A stretch of DNA of 64,000 bases from Sepiola atlantica (taxonomy: Eukaryota; Mollusca; Cephalopoda; Sepiida; Sepiolidae): the NCBI GenBank assembly GCA_963556195.1, contig OY744531.1, positions 107,900,120-107,964,119 of the forward strand. Direction: 5' to 3'. A program made the translations under genes and the position numbers. The notes below the pieces were generated by a model that saw only the letters and a list, made by a program, of their open reading frames with translations, was not told where the DNA came from and made no database searches. Of this stretch, positions 46,391 through 58,514 are shown piece by piece (position 1 is the first letter of the stretch; each line of letters opens with the position of its first letter).

Positions 46391-47168
46391 TTTTATCGAA
46401 AAAAAAAGAACCACTATTTCGATTTTTTTTATCTAAAAAAAGAACCACTATTTCGATTTTTTTTATCTAAAAAAAGAACCACTATTTCGATTTTTTTTAT
46501 CTAAAAAAAGAACCACTATTTCGATTTTTTTATCTAAAAAAAGAACCACTATTTCGATTTTTTTTATCTAAAAAAAGAACCACTATTTCGATTTTTTTAT
46601 CTAAAAAAAGAACCACTATTTCGATTTTTTTATCTAAAAAAGAACCACTATTTCGATTTTTTTTATCTAAAAAAAGAACCACTATTTCGATTTTTTTATC
46701 TAAAAAAGAACCACTATTTCGATTTTTTTTATCTAAAAAAAGAACCACTATTTCGATTTTTTTATCTAAAAAAGAACCACTATTTCGATTTTTTTTATCT
46801 AAAAAAAGAACCACTATTTCGATTTTTTTTATCTAAAAAAAGAACCACTATTTCGATTTTTTTATCTAAAAAAAGAACCACTATTTCGATTTTTTTATCT
46901 AAAAAAAGAACCACTATTTCGATTTTTTTTATCTAAAAAAAGAACCACTATTTCGATTTTTTTATCTAAAAAAAGAACCACTATTTCGATTTTTTTATCT
47001 AAAAAAAGAACCACTATTTCGATTTTTTTTATCTAAAAAAAGAACCACTATTTCGATTTTTTTATCTAAAAAAAGAACCACTATTTCGATTTTTTTATCT
47101 AAAAAAAGAACCACTATTTCGATTTTTTTTATCTAAAAAAAGAACCACTATTTCGATTTTTTTTTATC
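46391..47168. repeat. 32-34-bp minisatellite
   Basis: About 23 copies with key motif GAACCACTATTTCGATTTTT followed by TATCTAAAAAA. Length differences lie in the T and A runs. A minus-strand open frame of KKNRNSGSFLD repeats is a by-product. Upstream (46390) and downstream (47170) sequences are unrelated. Confidence 0.97.
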
Positions 47169-47391
47169 TGCAAAAAGAGAAAATGACCGAAAATCTATTG
47201 AATCTTCGTTTTCAGAAGGAAACAATCAACATTTTCACGTTTTATTGTTATTTCATCAATTTTTTTTCCATAGTTGAAAATTCTACAAATATCAACAAAA
47301 GTTTCGCGACAATACGACTAATAGTAAAAGACATTTTAAGTTGTTAGAAAGAATTTCTTTCTTCTTATTTCAAACATGGACTCACCAGAGG

Positions 47392-47459
47392 TTGACGGTG
47401 GTTAAGTGGATAGCGACAATGACTGACGGCCTGATTGTGACAAGTTCGAATCCCGTCGG
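47392..47459 (+). mobile_element. tRNA-like segment (SINE head or pseudo-tRNA)
   Basis: GTGGTTAAGTGGATAGCGAC fits a tRNA D-arm/box A and CAAGTTCGAATCCCGTCGG fits the T-arm/box B. The ends GACGG and CCGTC can pair partly. The anticodon arm (ATGACTGACGGCCTGATTGT) is not a clean 5-bp stem, so a tRNA-derived SINE head is more likely than a working gene. Both pol III promoter boxes are well kept. Confidence 0.7.
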
Positions 47460-47844
47460 TTTCTGTAGTAGCGCTTTCACTTAGGGATGTTGGCAACCTT
47501 CACATGGTCCCTCCTGCGAAAATGCCAATAACAGAATCAAACCGGTCAACAAAGTTGTTCCATGCTGATTCATAGAAATTTACTTTACCAAATGTCTGCA
47601 GAGTTGTCTTTATTTTAATGTATTTTACCCAAGGCATGTTTGCCAGGCCTGTATTATGGATCGCCTTGACTTTACCACTTTGAAGGTGAAAGACAAAATA
47701 TGTTTGAAAAATAAATTGTTCACAGAAAATTTCACTTTTTTTGCTATTGTTACTTTGAGCAACTTTGTCGAATCCAGGAACCAATCAAATTGGCTGGAAA
47801 CTGACATGAAACAATTTTGAGCAGATTTACACAATTTTGACAAT

Positions 47845-48556
47845 TTTCGGCGCTTTTTCGTAATAATCAACCACCCGTTTTTCTCAACTTTTTTACTGAC
47901 CAATTTTTTTTCTCTTTTCGGTATACCTATCATGTTGCTAGAGAGTTCCATGTTTTGGAAAAAAAATTTCAAATATTTTTGATTTTAGGAGGGGGGATCA
48001 ATTTCCTATATAAATTTAACGTAAATTGATCACCCACTTTATGACCATCACCAATTTGACAATTTTGTTTTATTTTTTTGTTTTTTTTATAGCGGTAACC
48101 ATTTCGGGGGAGGGAGATTTCTTTTCCGTGCTTTTTTGAAAATCATTCTCAAATATTTTTGATTTTAGGGGGTGGGGATCAGTTTTCTATATAAATTTAA
48201 CGTAAAATGATCCCCCACTTTTTGACTATCACAAATTTTTCCCAAAAAGTTCCGAGACAACCCGAAATTCTCTAGCGACATGATAGATAATCGTACACAG
48301 AAAAAAGAAGAAAAATTTGGTCCGTAAAAAAGGTGAAAAAAACATGGTCAAAAAGTGGGGGATCAGTTTACGTTAGATTTATATAGGAAACTTATCCACC
48401 CTATTAAAATAAAAAATATTTGAAAAAAAATTCTAAAAAGCACAGAATTCTCTAGCGGCGTGATAGGTAATTGTACACCGAAAAAATTTTTTAAATTGGT
48501 CAGTAAAAAAGTTGAGAAAACCGGGTGGTTGTAAATAACGAAGAAGCACCGAATTT
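47845..48556. mobile_element. fold-back transposon-like element
   Basis: Left arm (AATCAACCACCCGTTTTTCT, ACTTTTTTACTGACCAATT, TAGAGAGTTCC) is complementary to the right arm (TCTCTAGCG, AATTGGTCAGTAAAAAAGTT, GAGAAAACCGGGTGGTTG). Internal blocks with GGGGATCA and TATATAAATTTAACGTAAA repeat three times in alternating orientation. Related to 33360-33640. Confidence 0.78.
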
Positions 48557-49460
48557 TCAAATTCCTGGTGACGGGAAAGAAAGTTACAGTTTAATCAGCA
48601 GAAATTTTTTATTGATTTTATTTTAGATTCAAATCAATTTTTTTTTTTCTAAATAAGATCAAAACAAAAGGCACCAAGCCTTTCTTAAAGAAACTGGCCA
48701 GACGAAAACACAATGTCACCGACATTGCTTCGTGTCGAATACCTAAAAATGATGGCTCAAGAAGTAAACACTTCTGAAATAAATTTTCTGTCGAAGAAAA
48801 TAAATGAGATAGATTAAATGTCCGTCCATTTTTTACTCATGGTGTTTGGAGATAAACAAAATGGAAAAAAAAAAATCCGCACACAAAAAATTTTTTTAAA
48901 TACAAAGGGACAGCAGAAATGAATTCATTGACCAAAAAGAAAACAAAAAGGAAGAAATATTTAATTGCCGCTAAATATTCTTCTTCGCATCCATTTTGGA
49001 ATGATAATAAAAAATGATAAAAACATTATTATAACAATAATATAATTATGTAACTATCACAATAATTATAATGGTAATATAATTTTTAATGCTGTAATGA
49101 TCATAATAAGGCCAGAATATTCATAAAATTAGTCATGAATATGCTAAAAAAAAAAATCATGATTTGAAATTTTTCTTTCTAAATTTGAGGGTTTTTGATT
49201 TAATGAAATCTTAAATTCAGAACATGTACGAAGAATGAACAAATTAAAATTGAGGAAAATTTTTTTTAAAATATGAATTCAGAAAAATATCAAATAAAGA
49301 TGTCTGACATTTTCTGTCATATCTACTCTTATGAAGAAACATTTTTTATGTTCAGTCGATTGAAGACATTTTCAAATTAACATCGAGAACGATTCATAAA
49401 ATAAAAAATTCACTAAGCAAAAATAACTGAAGGAAAAATTAATTTGAGGAGGAGGAGGAG
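48557..49460. other. no gene seen
   Basis: AT-rich, with no coding signal, clear tandem repeat or inverted repeat. Confidence 0.5.
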
Positions 49461-49463
49461 GAG

Positions 49464-49765
49464 GACCAACTCGACAATCTGCCAAATCCCATCCATTCAC
49501 TGTGGAGGTCCCCATATACCGGAGAGCTTTCTACTCCAATAGCTTCTTTCCTCGTGCTGCTGGCCTCTGGAACTCCCTCCCTGCCCCCTGTTTTCCCGAC
49601 GTTACTGACATGCAGAAATTTAAAACTAATGTAAACAGACATCTCGCTGCGCAGATCCCAGTTTAGGTTGACCCCCCCAAAAAAAACTTTCTCCCTCTTT
49701 TCTCAGTAGCCCCTTACGTCTACAGTGGCGGCCTGCCTTGTCTGGGGTGAACTATGTTAAAAAAA
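49464..49765 (+). pseudogene. LINE B 3'-terminal fragment, copy 3
   Basis: Begins directly after a GGA run with [15 protein letters not shown], continues through AASGLWNSLPAP-like sequence and TDMQKFKTNVNRHLAAQIPV with a stop, then the LINE B 3' UTR CCCCTTACGTCTACAGTGGC and GGTGAACTATGTTAAAAAA. 5'-truncated. Confidence 0.9.
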
Positions 49766-50239
49766 AAGGATTTTTTTTAAAAAAAGACGCAGCTTTATAA
49801 AATAGAAATGGCTGCACTTTACGTAAACACTGCATGGAAAGTGTCAGAAAGCAAAGATAAGTAAATTCGAAGAATGCAGATAATCGGGAAGCAATTGTAA
49901 CAAAATTGTAAGACTGCAGAAAAAAAATGAGACGCTTACAAAAATAAGTCGGAGTCAGCTGCTATCTATCGGACAAAACGTTGATGGGGCAAAAAATAGC
50001 TTTTGCAAAAATTGCCTTTTTCCAGATGAATTCCCATGCAGTGTCAACAACACTTTGCTATTTGAAACAATCAAGGAATCAAAATTGGTGCAGATAATGA
50101 AACATATCTTCAACGCAGCTGCACACTGGAGTGTGCACCACAAATACAGCATTTTATCCTGCAGTACAGACTGGAAAAATCTTCTGAAAATCTCAGAAAA
50201 AAAAAAGAAGCAGAGCTCCCACAACGAAAATCAATGAAA

Positions 50240-50636
50240 GCCTATTTAACTGTCAATAATATGTCAATAATATTAATTTAACTGTCAATAATATGTCAAT
50301 AATATTTATTTAACTGTCAATAATATGTCAATAATATTTATTTAACTGTCAATAATATGTCAATAATATTAATTTAACTGTCAATAATATGTCAATAATA
50401 TTTATTTAACTGTCAATAATATGTCAATAATATTTATTTAACTGTCAATAATATGTCAATAATATTTATTTAACTGTCAATAATATGTCAATAATATTTA
50501 TTTAACTGTCAATAATATGGCAATAATATTTATTTAACTGTCAATAATATGTCAATAATATTTATTTAACTGTCAATAATATTTATTTACCTGTCAATAA
50601 TATGTCAATAATATTTATTTAACTGTCAATAATATG
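50240..50636. repeat. 32-bp minisatellite
   Basis: About 12 copies of AACTGTCAATAATATG joined to TCAATAATATTTATTT. Very homogeneous; one copy has GGCAATA for GTCAATA, and one unit is shortened near 50570. Confidence 0.96.
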
Positions 50637-50887
50637 TCGGCTCATCTTGGTCTTCAGAATTATGAACCCGCAAACAGAAAGGGTTTCTTGTTTAAAGTGC
50701 CCTTTCTACAGATAACAGGTAATTGTATCAGAGAGGCATAAAATAGATCGGGAGTGTGCACTTTGTCGAGCCACAGTCGAAAGTGACGACAAACAGAATC
50801 TAAAGAACGGCTTTACCTTATTTACCTCCTCTCCAGGATGTTAGACACAAGGTCAAGTGTGGGTTTTGATGAAAGTGTTTTTGGGGA

Positions 50888-50960
50888 ACGAACTGGATTC
50901 GAACCTGGCACAGCCATGTCCTCAGTCCACGTCGTTAAGCACTTAGTCACAGTACCGTCA
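50888..50960 (-). mobile_element. tRNA-like segment (SINE head), minus strand
   Basis: Minus strand: GACGGTACTGTGACTAAGTG, CTTAACGACGTGGACTGAGG and CCAGGTTCGAATCCAGTTCG. The box B GGTTCGAATCC is exact and box A is recognisable (TGTGACTAAGTGCTTAACG). It starts with GACGGT, like the 47392 copy, so both may belong to one SINE family. Confidence 0.65.
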
Positions 50961-50996
50961 ATAAAGAACGGCTTTATGTTTGTTGCCTAAGGATAC

Positions 50997-51276
50997 TAAT
51001 ATTCATAATAAATACTAATGTCTTATAATAAATACTAATATTTATAATAAATACTAATATTTTATAATAAATACTAATGTCTTATAATGAATACTAATGT
51101 CTTATAATAAATACTAATGTCTTATAATGAATACTAATATTTATAATGAATACTAATGTCTTATAATAAATACTAATGTCTTATAATAAATACTAATGTC
51201 TTATAATGAATACTAATATTTATAATAAATACTAATGTCTTATAATAAATACTAATGTCTTATAATAAATACTAAT
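50997..51276. repeat. 20-bp minisatellite
   Basis: About 14 copies of ACTAATGTCTTATAATAAAT with variants lacking GTC or with GAATAC. A separate family from the neighbouring arrays. Confidence 0.94.
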
Positions 51277-51536
51277 AACTAATTAGATGAACAGGGTGCG
51301 GATAATTGCAGATCTATCAGGAGAGAAGAGAGCTGCCAACAGTGGAAACTGCCGAGCATATCTTTGTTATTAAATAAATAAAAAACACCTCAGTGTTAAA
51401 ATGTTGAGCATTGAAAATAAAAGATTTTAAAGTATATTTATCCACTTGTTCTGTCGATAGAAAAACGTAGATCTAACAGCAAATATCAACTCGAAATTGT
51501 TGTAAGTGACTATAAGAAACCACTGATCTATTTACA

Positions 51537-51927
51537 AGATTTTTGAACAAGATAGTTGAACAAAGTAGTTGAACAAAGTAGTTGAACAAGATTGTTGAAC
51601 AAGATTGTTGAACAAAGTAGTTGAACAAGATAGTTGAACAAAATTGTTTAACAAGATTGTTGAACAAGATAGTTGAACAAAGTAGTTGAACAAGATTGTT
51701 GAACAAAATTGTTGAACAAAATTGTTGAACAAGATAGTTGAACAAGATAGTTGAACAAGATTGTTGAACAAGATTGTTTAACAAAGTAGTTGAACAAGAT
51801 AGTTGAACAAAATTGTTGAACAAGATTGTTGAACAAGATAGTTGAACAAGATTGTTGAACAAGATAGTTGAACAAGATAGTTGAACAAGATAGTTGAACA
51901 AGATTGTTGAACAAGATTGTTGAAACA
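51537..51927. repeat. 13-bp minisatellite
   Basis: About 30 copies of GTTGAACAAGATT, with alternations at two positions (AGATT, AGATA, AAGTA, AAATT). Since 13 is not a multiple of 3, overlapping minus-strand frames rich in FNNLVQLSCSTIL are artefacts. Confidence 0.96.
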
Positions 51928-52264
51928 CCAGAATAATAGTTTTAAAAAGTTTGGCTCAGTTGCCCCGCATTATGATTGATTGTCTAACACCCCCCCCCCT
52001 CCTAGAATAATTATTCTAGACCTCAATCAGTGAACGAATCATCTAGGACTAAATATCAGTTGACCCAGAATTTACTCCCCAGAGAGTTTAGAAACATGAT
52101 TCATTTTTCAATTACACAGCACCTGTGTTGAGCTTTCTCACTCAAAGAATCGTGACCACACCAGGAAAGAGAGGGGGGGGGGGGCTTACACTCCTGCAGA
52201 ATTGAAGAATTTACACGAAAGTAAAAGAAGCAATGCTATTATCCTTCTTTATGGTATGTTTCAT

Positions 52265-52480
52265 TTTACTTCAGGTGAAGTTTTCAGAAATCAATGGACC
52301 CCTTCCTGGTGCGGGGGTCTTATTTGGGCTTCGAATACTATGTGAGTTTGAATATTTGGTCAGGGTTTACTTGTAGGGGGGCGGGGGTATCCTCATCTCA
52401 GGTTGTCCTGACAAACCCCTTTACAGAGAGACCAAAGACACTCAAAGATAGTGTCTAGTAGGTAATTCAAACTAGAAGGA
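52265..52480. mobile_element. dispersed repeat, copy 2 (reverse of 33810-34300)
   Basis: Contains TTTCATTTTACTTC, GGACCCCTTCCTGG, TTCGAATACTATGTGAG, TATTTGGTCAGGGTTTACTT and GTGTCTAGTAGGTAATTCA. These are the complement of the 33.8-34.3-kb copy without its internal insertion. Confidence 0.75.
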
Positions 52481-52507
52481 CCTTATGAGTCTAATGCATA
52501 AACTATG

Positions 52508-52788
52508 ACATCTCATTAGATGCAGTGCTAACCCTAACATCTCATTAGATGCAGTGATAACCCTAACCCTAACATCTCATTAGATGCAGTGCTAACCCTA
52601 ACGCTTACATCTCATTAGATGCAGTGCTAACCCTAACATCTCATTAGATGCAGTGCTAACCCTAACATCTCATTAGATGCAGTGCTAACCCTAACATCTC
52701 ATTAGATGCAGTGCTAACCCTAACCCTAACATCTCATTAGATGCAGTGCTAACCCTAACATCTCATTAGATGCAGTGCTAACCCTAAG
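52508..52788. repeat. 29-bp composite satellite with a telomeric unit
   Basis: About nine copies of CATCTCATTAGATGCAGTGC joined to TAACCCTAA. Some units carry one extra CTAACC. Each repeat thus includes 1.5-2.5 telomeric hexamers. It abuts a LINE B fragment on the right. Confidence 0.95.
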
Positions 52789-53035
52789 TTGGCAGCTGTG
52801 CAGCGAGATGTCCGTTTATATTAGTTTTTAAATTTCTGCATGTCGGTACAGCCGGGAAAACAAGGAGCAGGAAGGGAGTTCCATAGGTCGGCAGCACGAG
52901 GAAAGAAGCTATTGGAGCAGAAGGCTCTCCGGCATCTGGGGACCTCCACGCTGAATGGATGGGATTTAGCTGATTGTCGGGTTTGTCTAGTGTATTTACG
53001 GCGAGGGGGCATTAGAGCAGCAAGTTCATCGTAGT
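52789..53035 (-). pseudogene. LINE B C-terminal fragment, copy 4
   Basis: Minus strand encodes LLLM-type start, [38 protein letters not shown] and DLWNSLPAPCFPG, then TDMQKFKN before a stop. It lacks the 3' UTR and is cut exactly at the composite telomeric satellite. Confidence 0.88.
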
Positions 53036-53044
53036 ACTACTGTT

Positions 53045-53145
53045 ATTATTATTAATATTAATTATGATATAATTATCATTATTAATAATATTATTATTAA
53101 TAATATTAATATTAATATTATTATTATTAATATCATTATTATTCA
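53045..53145. repeat. ATT/AAT low-complexity run
   Basis: About 100 bp of ATT and AAT triplets in mixed order at the 5' side of LINE B copy 4. Confidence 0.85.
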
Positions 53146-53505
53146 TCTCTCAGCATCAATTTATCAGAATGGTAAGAAATGGACAACCGTCTAAAACTAA
53201 TTCTTGAACATGAATAGATTTTAAGCTTTGAAATAAATGCTTTTTGTAATGGCGACAAATCAATACAACATGAGAAGATTTCTAAGACAGGAAATTACAG
53301 AAATGACATTTAGGCAATTTTTATAATTTTGCTAAATCTGATAATGCTATTACTGAATCATTGATGATCATGGCTGAAAATGATTCCTCCTCCTCTTCCT
53401 CCTCCCCATCCTCTTCCTCCCCATCCTCTTCCTCTTCCTCCTCCTCTTCAGTTTGTGTCAGCAGTCATTGTTTTTTGGCTGCTGATCTGTTATTGCATGT
53501 ACAGA

Positions 53506-54000
53506 ATTACCGGTGCAACTTCAGAAAAGCCTCAATAAGGAAAAACAAATAATAAATAAAAATGAAGACATACTGGTATTATGTATGTGACCGTGACGGA
53601 ACAAAAATTACATAAATTGATCAAGTAGTTTTTTTTTTTATCACACATAATCAAATTTTGTCATTTTTTTTTTCATGCTCGCTTGTCACGTCACCATCTT
53701 TGAAAAACAAGGGACGTAAGTCAGCCCAGCATTACAAACCCAGTGTGTCGTGAGGAAAAAAAAAATGACAAAATTTGATTTTCTGTGATAAAAAGAAACT
53801 ACTTGATCAATTTATGTAATTTTTGTTCCGTCACGGTCACATACATAATACCAGTATGTCTTCATTTTTATTTATTATTTGTTACGTAATTCTTGGTGTA
53901 CGATATCTTTGTTTCGTCCCGGTCGCATACGTAATACACGTATGTATTCATTATTTGTTTTTCCTTGCTGAAGCTTTTCCGAAGTTGCACCGAATTACCT
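53506..54000. mobile_element. fold-back element, near-perfect arms
   Basis: Ends ACCGGTGCAACTTC and GAAGTTGCACCG are inverted. Inner arms 53544-53675 and 53745-53883 match over about 125 bp (GAAGACATACTGGTATTATG, GACCGTGACGGAACAAAAAT, CATAAATTGATCAAGTAGTT). The right side has a partial duplicate of the arm (53885-53960). The centre is unique and non-coding. Confidence 0.85.
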
Positions 54001-54800
54001 GCTAAAAAAACATTGGATTTATTGAAACATAATTTCTATACGTTAAAAATCTTTTTTTTTATCTAATTTGTAAAAATAAAATTTAAACAAAAACACTTGA
54101 AGGGAAATAATATTTTTAGCATCATTTTTAGCTATTTGAAAAAAAAAGGAAAAAAAGGGAAAAAAGAAAAAAAAGGAAAAAAGAGAAAAAAAGAAGATTA
54201 ATATACATAGAAAATGAATAAACGATTAAAATACGTTAGAAGATCCATCAATTTTTGGACTGTTCACAAATATATGTCACATGAGAATAGAATAGATTTT
54301 CTTAACAAATTTAAATGATTCAAAAACAAAAAAAAAAGTAAAAATAATTTACTTTTTGTGGACAAAATATCTTTAGATTATTTGATTTTTTTTTAATAAA
54401 AAAAAAAAAATGAAAAATAAATACATGCAAATACCTGTGTATATGCAGTCTGTATGTGCATATATACAAAGCTATATGGTCAGTAAGTAGGTATTTCTGT
54501 ACATGTTAGGATCAGTTGTATAAATGTTTATCAAAACATGATTTTTAAAATTAATATGTCTAAACAACATCACAATATTGAAGAGACTTCTGATGAAAGA
54601 AAAGAAAAAAGATGCATTTGAGAGTTCAATATCTGTGCACACATATGTGTACACAGACACATATGTGTACACAGACACATAGTTGTTCGCACACAATCGA
54701 TGAGATTCACGCACGCAAGCACGCACACACAAAACATGATAACTAATAACAAATGTTCACAGAGCAGTCATTTATGAGCATTTTGCCTGTGAATTGCAAT
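54001..54800. other. no gene seen
   Basis: Poly-A and AAAAAGG runs near 54140-54195, and a twice-repeated ACATATGTGTACACAGAC at 54640-54682. No coding signal. Confidence 0.5.
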
Positions 54801-54803
54801 GTC

Positions 54804-54915
54804 AAATCTCACAAGGATCAACTTTGAAGAAAAATGATTCAAATCTCACAAGGATCAACTTTGAAGAAAAATGATTCAAATCTCACAAGGATCAAACTTT
54901 GAAGAAAAATGATTC
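54804..54915. repeat. 37-bp tandem repeat, three copies
   Basis: Three copies of AAATCTCACAAGGATCAACT followed by TTGAAGAAAAATGATTC. The third has one extra A. Confidence 0.95.
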
Positions 54916-55951
54916 AATTCGAGATGTTGTATGATGAATGAGCTTCCCTAGACATATTTCTTTTTTTTTGTTTCTTTTTTTTGTTTCTTTCCCCTCTGAA
55001 GAAATGTTTGAGGAAAAGTTAAATTCCTGAGAAGACAAGTCGCATTAGATAAAATGTGCGCTGAAGTCTGATCTCCTTTCTGGCCGGGAGCTGACTGGCT
55101 AGGCAGAAAATGGACTTTTATGGCTAGATAAATATCTCTTTATTCTCAATGAAAATATTTACAAACACTTAAAACAAGATAAATCTTCTTTTCTTTTTTT
55201 TTTTTTTTCACTTTCAAAATCTTAGAAGAGATTTTTTTTTGTTTTTTTTTAATTATTTTTTTATTAACATCAGTAAAGAAAACAGTTTTGATAAAATATT
55301 TTCTAATATAATAACAACAATAATAAATTGGACATATTTGTTTTGATGTTGAAAGTTCGATTATTTCTATTGATTTTTGATAGTTTTTTGGGTTTTTTTT
55401 TTTTTTTAAATCAGTAACTACGAAGCACGAAAATAATGAATGTGGTGGTTGAAAGAGATTGGGAATGAGTAAAACACTAGAAACACAAAAAAACTGGAGA
55501 CAACAACGACGACGAGAAGAAACAGCATTTTACAACGCTTACACCTGTTCGTCTCCATGATCGTTTTAGATTTAACAGGTGACACCTAAATACAGATGAA
55601 AAAAATTCAAGAAAAAATAAACAAAAATAAACAAAAAACTTTCATTTTTTTCTTTCAATGAACAACGTTTGTTTTATAAAGTTTTATCTGTAATGTTCAA
55701 ATAAAGAAAGTCTTTATCTCGCAAACATTCTGAAGCTTTGTAATATGAGGCATAGTAAATAACAAAAATGCATTTAAACATACCGTTTTTTTTAATTTTG
55801 TATAAAATCTGCCATTTTTGATCGATGCCTTTATTTATCATGATTAAAAAAAATATTGTTGAGCGTTGAAAGACTAAACTTTGTTTCAAGTTAAATTCTC
55901 TTTTTGGTTTTTGTTTTTTTTTTTGTTTTTTTTTTTCTACCTCCCACAGCA
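54916..55951. other. no gene seen; T-rich spacer
   Basis: Long T runs and AT-rich sequence. Short frames at about 55674-55967 have no recognisable motif. Confidence 0.5.
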
Positions 55952-56270
55952 GTAAGATGTGACACAAGGTCGGAAAAGTGGGATTGAAAAGCCAGTGCCC
56001 AAGAAGAAGGGCACTCTGGCCTACAAAAAATGCCTGAGCAGCCTTGTCGGCATTCCCCGGTAGGGCGCCTCAGGCGATTAGCAATAAACTAACCCCTTCT
56101 CAAAGGGTGAGAAGGCAAAGCCTTGTAGGGTGGACCTCCTAGAACTGCACAGGACAGTACCTCAGACCGGCAGAATCAAGACCCGAAGGCCAAGACGGTA
56201 CCGGTCTACAGAGTAAGCATCCATCGGAACAGATACTACACTCTGATCTCGGCCAAAAGGTCAAGAGAGA
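55952..56270 (-). mobile_element. U2 snRNA-headed SINE, copy 5 (near full length)
   Basis: Minus strand: CTTGACCTTTTGGCCGAGAT and AGTGTAGTATCTGTTCCGAT (U2 5' end), ACCGGTACCGTCTTGGCC to GCCGGTCTGAGG (hairpin segment), TCTAGGAGGTCCACCCT, CGCCTGAGGCGCCC, ACCGGGGAATGCCGACAAGG, GGCCAGAGTGC, and TGTCACATCTTACTGC at the 3' end. It contains the hairpin segment, like copies 2 and 3. Confidence 0.92.
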
Positions 56271-56489
56271 ATTTTTTTTTTAATCGTATGTTTGCTCTAC
56301 ATTTGTCTTCCATAACATTCAAACTGTTCACGAATTTGATCAAAATTCAGTAAATAAAAAAATTAAAAAATGTCAGGTGATGTCTTCATAAATTAAAATT
56401 TCACATACAAATTAATTATTTCTTTTTTTAAAAGCTTCATATATTTTACTGTAAGAAGATATCTGTTTCAAAATTGTAACTTTACAGAA

Positions 56490-56899
56490 AATCAGAGGCT
56501 AAGGGGTCAACATATGAAACAAAGAAGGTCAGGGGTTAAGGGGTCAACATATGAAATAAAGAAGGTCAGGGGTTAAGGGGGTCAACATATGAAATAAAGA
56601 AGGTTAGGGGTTAAGGGGTCAACATATGAAACAAAGAAGGTCAGGGGTTAAGGGGTCAACATATGAAATAAAGAAGGTCAGGGGTTAAGGGGTCAACATA
56701 TGAAACAAAGAAGGTCAGGGGTTAAGGGGTCAACATATGAAACAAAGAAGGTCAGGGGTTAAGGGGGTCAACATATGAAATAAAGAAGGTTAGGGGTTAA
56801 GGGGTCAACATATGAAATAAAGAAGGTCAGGGGTTAAGGGGTCAACATATGAAATAAAGAAGGTCAGGGGTTAAGGGGTCAACATATGAAATAAAGAAG
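56490..56899. repeat. 37-bp minisatellite
   Basis: About 11 copies of GAAGGTCAGGGGTTAAGGGG followed by TCAACATATGAAATAAA, with A/C and T/C variants. The G-rich half contains GGGGTTAAGGGG. Confidence 0.96.
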
Positions 56900-57147
56900 A
56901 AAAAAGCAACAAAAAAATTACATTATTCATGGTTACAGAATGTGATTGAAAAATTCATGTGTCGTCAATTTCAAATCTATTCATTCGTCGCAAATGAAGA
57001 CAAATAAGTAAAAAAAAGTCATTTAGATTTGAAAACATTGCAGAAAAGTTAATTATTTATACATATATTGTGTATTATATTCTATCAAACATTTTGTGCC
57101 AATGAAAATGGAGGAAAATACATGGGAAATGGTGCTTGGGTTTGTAA

Positions 57148-58039
57148 TCTTTTTTTGAATATTCATGTATGCATAATCTTTTTTTGAATATTCAAGTATG
57201 TATAATCTTTTTTGAATATTAAAGTATGTATAATCTTTTTTTGAATATTCATGTATGTATAATCTTTTTTTGAATATTAAAGTATGTATAATCTTTTTTT
57301 GAATATTCATGTATGTATAATCTTTTTTTGAATATTCATGTATGTATAAACTTTTTTTGAATATTCATGTATGTATAAACTTTTTTTGAATATTCATGTA
57401 TGCATAATCTTTTTTTGAATATTCATGTATAATCGTTTTTTGAATATTCATGTATGTATAATCTTTTTTTGAATATTGAAGTATGTATAATCTTTTTTTG
57501 AATATTCATGTATGTATAATCTTTCTTTGAATATTGAAGTATGTATAATCGTTTTTTGAATATTCATGTATGTATAATCTTTTTTTGAATATTCAAGTAT
57601 GCATAATCTTTTTTGAATATTCAAGTATGTATAATCTTTTTTTGAATATTCATGTATGTATAATCTTTTTTTGAATATTCAAGTATGTATAATCTTTTTT
57701 TAAATATTCAAGTATGTATAATCTTTTTTTGAATATTCAAGTATGTATAATCTTTTTTTGAATATTCAAGTACGTATAATCTTTTTTGAATATTCATGTA
57801 TGTATAATCTTTTTTTGAATATTCATGTATGTATAATCTTTTTTGAATATTCAAGTATGTATAATCTTTTTTTGAATATTGAAGTATGTATAATCTTTTT
57901 TTGAATATTCAAGTATGTATAATTTTTTTTTGAATATTCAAGTACGTATAATCTTTTTTTGAATATTCAAGTACATATAATCTTTTTTTGAATATTCAAG
58001 TATGTATAATCTTTTTTTGAATATTCAAGTATGTATAAA
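57148..58039. repeat. 28-30-bp minisatellite
   Basis: About 31 copies of GAATATTCATGTATGTATAA followed by TCTTTTTTT. AAG and ATG variants alternate. Minus-strand IHEYSKKDYT-type frames are artefacts. Confidence 0.96.
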
Positions 58040-58357
58040 TATTTCCTCACAATTCCATGTGCATCTTTTTATAGTTCAATCATTTTTTTTTAATTCAAGT
58101 CAAATATCTTTGATAAGAGAGAGAAAGATATCATTTTTTTCCAAATTGCATAAATATTATTGGATGCAGATAACAATTGATTCAAGTAGATAAAAATGCT
58201 GATGTCGACTTTTTAAAAGACGGGACGTGTGCTGCACTTCTAACTACTGTGCATATGTCACGCAACAAATATTCAAGGGTTATTGAATGACATCAAGTCG
58301 GATTGTTTACAAATTAGGGATTTTCACATGATTCACGCTGCTATCGTCATTGTATTT

Positions 58358-58402
58358 GCTGAAAATGTTTCGGCAGATGCACTCTCTGGTCTGCTTCAGG
58401 TG
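58358..58402 (-). ncRNA. degenerate hammerhead-like motif
   Basis: Minus strand: ACACCTGAAGCAGACCAGAG, then TGCATCTGCC, GAAACATTTTC. It is arranged like the 42391 motif (ACACCTGAAGAAGGTCGG...GCCGAAACGTT), but A9 of the core has become C. Probably an inactive relic. Confidence 0.4.
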
Positions 58403-58453
58403 TTAGGGGATAACAGCTGAAACCTTGTGAAGATAGCAACTGCAACAAGGATA

Positions 58454-58514
58454 ACTGCATCGACATGCAAATGATGCAAATGATGCAAATGATGCAAATG
58501 ATGCAAATGATGTA
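58454..58514. repeat. 9-bp repeat ATGCAAATG
   Basis: Six tandem ATGCAAATG units. Each ATGCAAAT is an octamer (POU-factor type) sequence, probably coincidental. Confidence 0.85.

Noticed and set aside
46530..46814. DKKNRNSGSFL repeat protein on the minus strand
   Set aside because: Frame is open only by chance through the 32-34-bp minisatellite; unit length changes would shift the frame in other copies.
47392..47459. Functional tRNA gene
   Set aside because: Promoter boxes are good but the acceptor and anticodon stems do not close properly.
54590..54620. CTGATGA at 54590 as a hammerhead
   Set aside because: No stem II or GAA box with closing helices follows; the downstream sequence is an A/G-rich run.
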